Shown here: in pieces, positions 16,164 to 21,642 of the stretch
Position numbering within the stretch: the first letter of the stretch is position 1
Layout of the letters: every line of letters starts with the position of its first letter
NCBI GenBank assembly: GCA_003601695.1
Contig: PIYH01000007.1
Span: forward strand, 17,638-39,279
Length of the DNA stretch: 21,642 nt
Direction: 5' to 3'
From: Candidatus Bathyarchaeota archaeon
Lineage (GTDB): Archaea; Thermoproteota; Bathyarchaeia; Bathyarchaeales; DTEX01
Translations under genes and position numbers: made by a program
Notes under the pieces: generated by a model
What the model was told of the DNA's origin: nothing
Database searches by the model: none
What the model saw: only the letters and a program-made list of their open reading frames with translations

Positions 16164-17417
16164 TTACGTGATTATTCCGTAGCCTATAAGCCTCCATCTG
16201 TCAGAGATCTTCCGGCTTATAGCTACTCTAGCGTTATCCTCGGCGCAGACTGGACGTGAAAGCTTAAGCTCAGCCGTATCCCCCTTAACTCTCTTAACAA
16301 TGCCTATTGTCGGCGTCGTTCCGATATCTAAGAGCAAGGCTTCACCAAGAGAGATCTTCCTAACCTCAGTGAGCTCCCTAGTCCCTACAGCCCGCTTGAA
16401 CAGATTAACCTCCAGTGACAATTCATATCTTGTTGGAGGAAGCGCGCCAGGTACGCCAGCTACATTACCTATCAAACCATCAGCCTTTGTAATAGATGGG
16501 TCTAGCAGAGTTCCAACTCCAATAAGCCCGCCGCAGTAAGCCTCCTTAACTGGTCTTCCTCCAGCATAAAGACTTGTGACCTCAGTGAATAATGGTTCAT
16601 GCTCTATCCTTTTTCCAGATGAGAGGCCCGGACGAATCTCTATCTCATCTCCAATTCTGATTTTCCCTTGGAGGATTGATCCTCCAATAACGCCGCCGAC
16701 TAGCCTATCTACCGGCGTTCCAGGCTTGTTAACGTCGAATGATCGGACTACATGCATCCTAGCGGGCTTCGTCAGATCCCTCTTCGGAGTAGGTATATAC
16801 TCTTCAATAGCGTAGAGTAGGAGGTCGATATTAACCTTGTTCTGAGCTGATATTGGTATAATCGGTGCATCCTTCGCCACCGTTCTCTCAACGAATCTTC
16901 TTATCTCTCTATAATTCTCCAGCGCGCGTTTCTTATCAACTAGGTCTATTTTGTTCTGTGCGATAACAACCTTATCGATTCCAATAATCTCGATAGCTGC
17001 GAGATGCTCCCGGGTTTGAGGCTGCGGACAAGGTTCATCAGCCGCTATAACGAGTATGACGCCGTCCATCACAGCGGCTCCAGAGAGCATAGTTGCCATT
17101 AGAGCTTCATGTCCAGGAGCATCTACAAAGCTTAGAGCCCTAACGAACTCTCCCCTAGAGCCGCATCTTGGGCAAGTCTCACTTGAAGAATAGTTTCTTG
17201 GAGGCTTGCATTTAGGGCACCTGAATATAGTGGCATCTGCATATCCGAGCTTAATTGTGATTCCTCTCTTGAGCTCCTCGCTATGCCTAGCCGCCCAAAC
17301 TCCCGTTATCGCCTCGACAAGAGTTGTCTTTCCATGATCAACATGTCCTATTGTCCCTATGTTAACTTCAGGCTGCCGCCTTATATCTTGAGATTCTTCA
17401 TTAACTACATTACTCAT
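16164..17417 (-). CDS. eif2g: Translation initiation factor aIF2, gamma subunit
   Basis: GTPase subunit of the archaeal aIF2 heterotrimer, which carries initiator Met-tRNA to the ribosome. G-domain motifs are GHVDHGKT (24-31), the RGITIKLGYAD switch I region, DAPGHEALM (switch II, 99-107) and NKIDL (155-159). A zinc knuckle, CPKC (67-70) and CPRC (82-85), is characteristic of eIF2-gamma and absent from EF-Tu. Domains 2 and 3 follow (VRSFDVNKPGTPVDRLVGGVIGGSI; PTRYELSLEVNLF). 417 residues is normal. It lies 99 bases upstream of gatB on the same strand, so co-transcription is plausible. This is the strongest single archaeal marker in the window. Confidence 0.97.
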   Translation of the reverse strand: MSNVVNEESQDIRRQPEVNIGTIGHVDHGKTTLVEAITGVWAARHSEELKRGITIKLGYADATIFRCPKCKPPRNYSSSETCPRCGSRGEFVRALSFVDAPGHEALMATMLSGAAVMDGVILVIAADEPCPQPQTREHLAAIEIIGIDKVVIAQNKIDLVDKKRALENYREIRRFVERTVAKDAPIIPISAQNKVNIDLLLYAIEEYIPTPKRDLTKPARMHVVRSFDVNKPGTPVDRLVGGVIGGSILQGKIRIGDEIEIRPGLSSGKRIEHEPLFTEVTSLYAGGRPVKEAYCGGLIGVGTLLDPSITKADGLIGNVAGVPGALPPTRYELSLEVNLFKRAVGTRELTEVRKISLGEALLLDIGTTPTIGIVKRVKGDTAELKLSRPVCAEDNARVAISRKISDRWRLIGYGIIT

Positions 17418-17456
17418 TGATGCGAATCCCCGCTTTTACACAATAAAAATCAGCAT

Positions 17457-17473
17457 ACAATAAATACTTTTTC
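17457..17473 (-). promoter_or_regulatory. TATA-like box of the aIF2-gamma gene
   Basis: The minus strand reads AAAAAGTATTTATTGT about 50 bases before the ATG, placing the expected transcript start roughly 20 bases ahead of the coding region. The call rests on position and AT-richness only. Confidence 0.35.
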
Positions 17474-17553
17474 GGGATTAAAAAGTTAAGAAGATAAAAA
17501 TAGGTGGAATAAGATTCTTTCAATATATTCCAAATGGTTTCAGCGGTGCTCAG

Positions 17554-18540
17554 ATGAAGACCCTGAAGAAGATTAAAGTTCAGCCTTTAGCGTTTGAGAG
17601 CTTCGGCGTTCGGTCGATGTGCACGTACATCGAAACATCTGACGTTAAGATTCTCCTCGATGCTGGCGTTTCTCTAGGGCCGAACAGATTCGGACTCCCA
17701 CCGCATCCCAAGGAATACTACGCTCTTAAGGAGCGTCGAGAGTTTATATTACGTGCAGCGGAGAAGGCTGAAGTTGTCACAATAAGCCATTACCACTTTG
17801 ACCATCACACGCCGTCATTCACGGATTGGGCGAATCTCTGGTCCTCACCCGAGATCTCCGCAAAGATATATGGGAATAAAATAGTCTTTGCGAAGAACTT
17901 CAAATCTAGAATCAACTTCAGCCAGAGGAGAAGGGGATGGCTCTTTCAGAAGAAAGCTGGTAGCCTATCCGCTAGACTGGAGTATGTTGACGGCCGATCC
18001 TTCCATTTCGGATGTACAATTGTAAGATTTTCTCTTCCGGTTTTCCATGGAAGAGAAGGCTCGGAGCTCGGCTGGGTTCTAATGACCATAATTAAGTATG
18101 GGGACGAAAAAGTTCTATACGCGCCTGATGTTCAAGGGCCGATGTGTAGAGGAACGTTGAAGATGATTCTGGAGGAGAAGGCGGACTTAGCTATAATCGG
18201 CGGGCCTCCACTGTATCTAGCTGATTTCCGCATAAGCAAGAAGCTGATCTCTCAAGCCTTAAAGAATATAGCAACGATAACAAAGCATGTTCCAGTAACA
18301 ATTCTAGATCATCATATTCTAAGAGAGAAGAAATGGAGGGAGGCACTGCGGCAAGTCATAGATGATTCCTCAAGTATTGGACATTCACTAGTTACAGCTG
18401 CGGAATATGTTGGAGAACCTAATAGGCTACTGGAGGCTGACAGAAAAGTTCTTTTTGAGATCGAGCCTCCAAGTAGAGAATTCATGCGGTGGACAAGGCT
18501 TCCCATGAGAAAGAGGAAGCGTATCCGCCCGCCTCTCTAA
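17554..18540 (+). CDS. Metallo-beta-lactamase-fold hydrolase, UPF0282
   Basis: 328-residue archaeal protein of the UPF0282 family. The N-terminal MBL core has the metal motif ISHYHFDHH (H79, H81, D83, H84), with further candidate ligands H165 (PVFHGREGS) and D192 (YAPDVQGP). Other family features are the opening ESFGVRSMCTYIE, LLDAGVSLGPNRFGLPPHP and, near residue 250, TILDHHILREKKW. The substrate is unknown; MBL proteins of this type include nucleases and esterases. GGTG lies close upstream of the ATG. It converges with the dehydrogenase gene, leaving seven bases between them. Confidence 0.88.
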   Translation: MKTLKKIKVQPLAFESFGVRSMCTYIETSDVKILLDAGVSLGPNRFGLPPHPKEYYALKERREFILRAAEKAEVVTISHYHFDHHTPSFTDWANLWSSPEISAKIYGNKIVFAKNFKSRINFSQRRRGWLFQKKAGSLSARLEYVDGRSFHFGCTIVRFSLPVFHGREGSELGWVLMTIIKYGDEKVLYAPDVQGPMCRGTLKMILEEKADLAIIGGPPLYLADFRISKKLISQALKNIATITKHVPVTILDHHILREKKWREALRQVIDDSSSIGHSLVTAAEYVGEPNRLLEADRKVLFEIEPPSREFMRWTRLPMRKRKRIRPPL

Positions 18541-18547
18541 GGCTTAT

Positions 18548-19585
18548 TTATAGATATTTCCTAACGTCGCTTAGAACTGCTGATGGAATTGGAAGATCCT
18601 TCATAGTTTTGAGGCCGGGAGGAGCCTTTATGACCTTCGGAATCGAATTTACAATCACGGCGGCTGTTGCCAGATCTCCTTGAACGCATGGAGTGATTCT
18701 CTGATCTATCCTCGGTGTCCCCTCTATCGTTATCGAATCATATTCTCCTTCGGCTCCAATGTAAGCCTTGAAGACAAGGGTTATGAATGGCTCCTGATCG
18801 ATTAAACCATAGGCTGTCTGCATTAACCCGGCTACCATTCCCTCCTCCACTTTTATCTCACGGCTCTCAACGGGCTTCTCAGCAATTACTGGCCTAACTG
18901 GCTCAACTTTAACTTCTTCAAGATCCAGCTTTAGGGCATCCGCTATCATCGATACAGACTGCTCCAGCCCCACATGCCCAGTGATTCTTCCATCCCTTAT
19001 CCTCTTATTAAACTCTTGAAGTGATAGTCCGGCTCCTATCTTCTTCTGGAAAGGTAGTCTACGCTTCGCCGCGTCTATTACCCTCTCTACTCTAATAGAT
19101 TTTATTTCCTGACATGCTCCGGAAAGAACTATCGGCAATGCATCCATGAGGAAGCCTGGGTTTATTCCTGCTCCGAGGACAGTTACATTATGCTTTTTAG
19201 CTAGAGAGTCAAGGCTTGCAGCCAAGGAGGAATCTACAATATAAGGGTAGGTGAGCTCCTCACACGTTGAGATAACGTTCACTCCATGTTCGACTATGCT
19301 GGTTATCTGTGGATAAACCGTCTTGAGAAAGGATGAGGTTGCATGTACCGCTATGTCTGCCTTAACGCTTGAAAGAGTCTTCTCAGCATCCCCAGAAACA
19401 ATGATTCCCAATTTCCTGTCTATCCCTATTACCTCGCCTAGATCCTTACCCCTTATATTCGGCGATATATCCACCGCGCCAACTATTTTGAAACCTTTCT
19501 TCTTGAGGATGAGCCTGACTATTTGGCTTCCTATAGCGCCGATCCCATAGATAAGCACCCTAACTTCTTCCAAGGTTCTTTCCAT
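18548..19585 (-). CDS. 2,4-diaminopentanoate dehydrogenase-like oxidoreductase
   Basis: NAD(P)-dependent enzyme of the dihydrodipicolinate-reductase-like superfamily. The Rossmann loop is GIGAIG (14-19). Blocks that match the clostridial 2,4-diaminopentanoate dehydrogenase group, as I recall them, are VISTCEELTYPY, LGAGINPGFLMD, GLSLQEFNKRIRDG followed by GHVGLEQSVSMIADAL, and the C-terminal IPKVIKAPPGLKTMKDLPIP. True DapB is shorter (about 250-270 residues) and lacks the long C-terminal part, so a DapB label would be misleading. 345 residues agrees with the former group. In clostridia the enzyme serves ornithine oxidation, but no other gene of that pathway is nearby, so the archaeal substrate is open. 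AGGAG lies nine bases before the ATG. Confidence 0.82.
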   Translation of the reverse strand: MERTLEEVRVLIYGIGAIGSQIVRLILKKKGFKIVGAVDISPNIRGKDLGEVIGIDRKLGIIVSGDAEKTLSSVKADIAVHATSSFLKTVYPQITSIVEHGVNVISTCEELTYPYIVDSSLAASLDSLAKKHNVTVLGAGINPGFLMDALPIVLSGACQEIKSIRVERVIDAAKRRLPFQKKIGAGLSLQEFNKRIRDGRITGHVGLEQSVSMIADALKLDLEEVKVEPVRPVIAEKPVESREIKVEEGMVAGLMQTAYGLIDQEPFITLVFKAYIGAEGEYDSITIEGTPRIDQRITPCVQGDLATAAVIVNSIPKVIKAPPGLKTMKDLPIPSAVLSDVRKYL

Positions 19586-19640
19586 TCACAACAACTCCTG
19601 CCTTGAATAGGAGATCTCCATATTTGAAGTCTTAATAGTT

Positions 19641-19672
19641 ATGATTAAATAAACAATATAAGACTTTTATGA
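19641..19672. promoter_or_regulatory. Divergent TATA-like boxes between the two dehydrogenase genes
   Basis: In the 109-base gap between the divergent genes, the minus strand carries GTTTATTTAATC (19641-19652), about 60 bases before the diaminopentanoate dehydrogenase-like ATG. The plus strand carries CTTTTATGA (19664-19672), centred about 27 bases before the TTG at 19695. The second spacing predicts a leaderless transcript. Both are inferred from composition and distance. Confidence 0.35.
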
Positions 19673-19694
19673 TAAAATCCCATCTCGTCAACTC

Positions 19695-20732
19695 TTGGAG
19701 GATTCCAATCTGAAGAAGATCGGTATGGGTTTGGTTGGCGTGGGCTTCCTCGCCGATAAGTTCGTTCATTGCTACAGGCAGGATCCAAGGGTCAAAATCG
19801 TCGCTGTTGCTTCGAGGACGAAGAGCCATGCGGAGAGATTCGCCAGAGAACATGAAATAGACGCTTGGTACACGAACTACGAAGAGATGTTCAAAAGGCG
19901 GGATATAGACGCTATAAACGTCTGTGTTCCGAATTTTCTTCATTCGCAAGTAACTATCTCAGCCGCTGAGCATGGAAAGCATGTTCTCTGCACAAAACCT
20001 CTCGCAACCTCTCTCGACCAAGCGAAGAGAATGGTTGCCGCATGTGAAAGAGCGGGCGTCAAGTTAATGTATGGAGAGAATTGGTTGTATACTCCAGCGG
20101 CTGAAAGGATCCGTGAAATAATAAGTGAAGGTGCTCTAGGCAGGCTGTTAGCGATTGAGGCTAGGGAGCAACATAGCGGAACACATTCTCCATATGCTTT
20201 GAAGAGAAGTCTGTGTGGCGGAGGCGTTTTGATACATATGGCGGTTCATCCGATAGGGTTCATAATGCATATGATGGGCAAGCCTGTCAGGCGAGTTTAT
20301 GCTGAGATTGGAAATCTACTCCATGACATAGAGGTTGAGGATTACGCTGTTCTTATTATGCGCTTCGAAGGCGGAGAATCTGGAATCGCCTATTCAAACT
20401 ATATAACGAAGGGAGGAATGCAGGATAGGATAGAGATTTATGGATCTGAGGGGATGGCTTTCATGAATCTTACCCACATAAATCCAATAATTGTCTATAG
20501 CGATGTAGGTTACTCCTATGTTGTCGAGAAGGCTTCTATGAGCAAGGGATGGACATCCCCGGTTATAGATGAGAATTATCAATATGGCTTCTGTAACATG
20601 TTACATCACTTCGTAACCTGCATCTTGGTAGATAAGGAGCCGCTGTCAACTGGAAGGTTTGGAGCTGAGGTTCTTAGAGTAGTCTCCGCTGGGTATGAAT
20701 CGAGCAGGAGAAAGGCGGCGGTGGCACTATAG
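19695..20732 (+). CDS. Gfo/Idh/MocA-family oxidoreductase
   Basis: NAD(P)-dependent sugar or polyol dehydrogenase-like protein. The Rossmann domain has GLVGVGFLAD (12-21), then VCVPNFLHSQVTISAAEHGKHVLCTKPLA, where K101-P102 of the family's EKP motif appears as TKP. GGGVLIHMAVHPIGFIMHMMG supplies the catalytic histidine region of the C-terminal domain. 345 residues is typical. The substrate cannot be read from the sequence. The start is unclear. TTG 19695 has no upstream ribosome site but sits where a leaderless transcript would begin. GGAGG at 19697-19701 would instead serve a CTG at 19710. ATG 19725 would cut into the first beta strand. Confidence 0.88.
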   Translation: MEDSNLKKIGMGLVGVGFLADKFVHCYRQDPRVKIVAVASRTKSHAERFAREHEIDAWYTNYEEMFKRRDIDAINVCVPNFLHSQVTISAAEHGKHVLCTKPLATSLDQAKRMVAACERAGVKLMYGENWLYTPAAERIREIISEGALGRLLAIEAREQHSGTHSPYALKRSLCGGGVLIHMAVHPIGFIMHMMGKPVRRVYAEIGNLLHDIEVEDYAVLIMRFEGGESGIAYSNYITKGGMQDRIEIYGSEGMAFMNLTHINPIIVYSDVGYSYVVEKASMSKGWTSPVIDENYQYGFCNMLHHFVTCILVDKEPLSTGRFGAEVLRVVSAGYESSRRKAAVAL

Positions 20733-20736
20733 CACG

Positions 20737-21555
20737 CTAGAGCTTTCGAGTGATATATTCAACCATCGATGAGAATATTGCTCTTCCATCAGCAAATTTT
20801 GAAAGTCTCCGCATCCTAGTCCAGTCTGGAAGTTGCCATCCATAAAACGCTCTCTCTGGATGAGGCATTAACCCAAATATGGTCCCGGATGGATCGCATA
20901 TCCCAGCTATATCATAGAAGGAGCCATTGGGATTCTCGGGAAACGCGCCCTCAGCTGGCCCTCCATCATTAAGGCAGTATCTGAAGACTAGCTGATCATT
21001 CTCCAGCAGCCTTTCCAGAAACCTGCTTTCTTCTCCCCTCGGAAATATGAATCTTCCCTCAGCATGAGCAACTGGAATCCTCAGAACGTCTCCCTGGGGA
21101 ATATTACGCGTGAAGATGCATCTTCCGGAGTTCTCATGTCTTAGATAGACCCACATACACCTATATCCTATAGGGATGTTCGTGGCTAACGCTGCTTCCG
21201 GATAGTCGCTTATCCCATTAAAGCCTGGAAGCAAGCCGGCTTCAACGAGAACCTGGAAGCCATTGCAAATTCCCAGTATAGGTTTCCCCTCATCGATGAA
21301 TAATTCTAGCTCCCTTCTTAACCTGGCGGTTAGGCTCTTAGCCAATATCGCTCCAGCTCTAACATAATCTCCGAAGGAGAAGCCTCCTGGTATAACTAAG
21401 CCGTCGAATTCTTGGAGGGAGTTCTTCTCAACAAGTCTGTTGAAATGTTTAACCTCAGCTTTAACGCCAAGATCCTTAAATGACCTCTTAGTCTCCCTAT
21501 CACAATTCGTCCCGCCAACCCTGATTATACATATCTTAACTTCCTCTTTCTTCAT
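20737..21555 (-). CDS. purQ: Phosphoribosylformylglycinamidine synthase, glutaminase subunit
   Basis: Class I glutamine amidotransferase that supplies ammonia to PurL in the fourth step of purine synthesis. The catalytic triad is visible: C97 in GICNGFQVL, and H232 and E234 in MPHPERAF. The N-terminal VGGTNCDRET and VIPGGFSFGDYVRAGA are PurQ signatures. At 272 residues it is longer than the usual bacterial small-type PurQ, through extra segments around 120-160 and 195-215. It starts three bases after the purL stop, with GGAGG seven bases before its ATG, inside the purL end. Confidence 0.95.
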   Translation of the reverse strand: MKKEEVKICIIRVGGTNCDRETKRSFKDLGVKAEVKHFNRLVEKNSLQEFDGLVIPGGFSFGDYVRAGAILAKSLTARLRRELELFIDEGKPILGICNGFQVLVEAGLLPGFNGISDYPEAALATNIPIGYRCMWVYLRHENSGRCIFTRNIPQGDVLRIPVAHAEGRFIFPRGEESRFLERLLENDQLVFRYCLNDGGPAEGAFPENPNGSFYDIAGICDPSGTIFGLMPHPERAFYGWQLPDWTRMRRLSKFADGRAIFSSMVEYITRKL

Positions 21556-21558
21556 GGA

Positions 21559-21642
21559 TCATCCTCCAAACGTCTTCTTCCAAGCATGCATCATCTCTTT
21601 AAGCCCTAAATTGATGATCTCTTTTCCATCTAGACCATAGAC
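21559..21642 (-). CDS. purL: Phosphoribosylformylglycinamidine synthase II, C-terminal end only
   Basis: The minus-strand frame entering at the window edge encodes VYGLDGKEIINLGLKEMM, then HAWKKTFGG and a TGA stop at 21561-21559. The ending L-L-E-HAW resembles the last helix of PurL, and it lies three bases upstream of purQ, its expected operon partner. Only 27 residues are visible, so the call relies mainly on context. Confidence 0.65.
   Translation of the reverse strand, partial: VYGLDGKEIINLGLKEMMHAWKKTFGG

Overview
The window is archaeal chromosome. The diagnostic genes are the gamma subunit of translation initiation factor aIF2, the archaeal dehydroquinate synthase II, a GHMP-type shikimate kinase, and UPF0282- and UPF0280-family proteins. 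Shine-Dalgarno-like sites, TATA-like boxes, frequent TTG/GTG starts and tightly overlapping operons fit this. An uncultured thermoproteotal lineage such as Bathyarchaeia is my guess from gene content; the sequence does not settle it. Nearly all of the window is single-copy biosynthetic or housekeeping DNA. I see no insertion sequences, no rRNA and no tRNA genes.

Layout. Positions 1-7159 (+) hold one seven-gene aromatic operon: aspartokinase (5' end outside the window), dehydroquinate synthase II, aroD, aroE, archaeal aroK, aroA and aroC. Every junction from the second gene onward is an overlap of stop and start codons. The set covers the steps from aspartate semialdehyde-derived precursors to chorismate, except the aldolase-like first enzyme, which may lie just upstream. 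Positions 7231-7671 (-) encode a small unrecognised helical protein.

Positions 7672-8407 have no intact gene. They contain what looks like the N-terminal relic of a radical SAM protein (7835-7963) and a cluster of decayed, CRISPR-like palindromic repeats (about 8009-8283). Serine hydroxymethyltransferase follows at 8408-9745 (-).

Positions 9935-12619 (+) form a compact three-gene operon: DUF39-CBS, NIL-ferredoxin and a UPF0280/ApbE-like protein. It matches the anaerobic pathway that makes homocysteine from aspartate semialdehyde and sulfide. Convergent to it is prephenate dehydratase (phenylalanine branch), then a divergent galT.

Positions 14592-17417 (-) carry gatB and aIF2-gamma. A metallo-beta-lactamase-fold UPF0282 gene (+) and a 2,4-diaminopentanoate dehydrogenase-like gene (-) converge at 18.5 kb. 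A Gfo/Idh/MocA oxidoreductase (+) follows, and the window closes with purQ and the last codons of purL (-).

The metabolic thread is aspartate semialdehyde. It is made through aspartokinase and is used both by the archaeal shikimate entry route and by the DUF39 homocysteine route. Chorismate then feeds phenylalanine through pheA.
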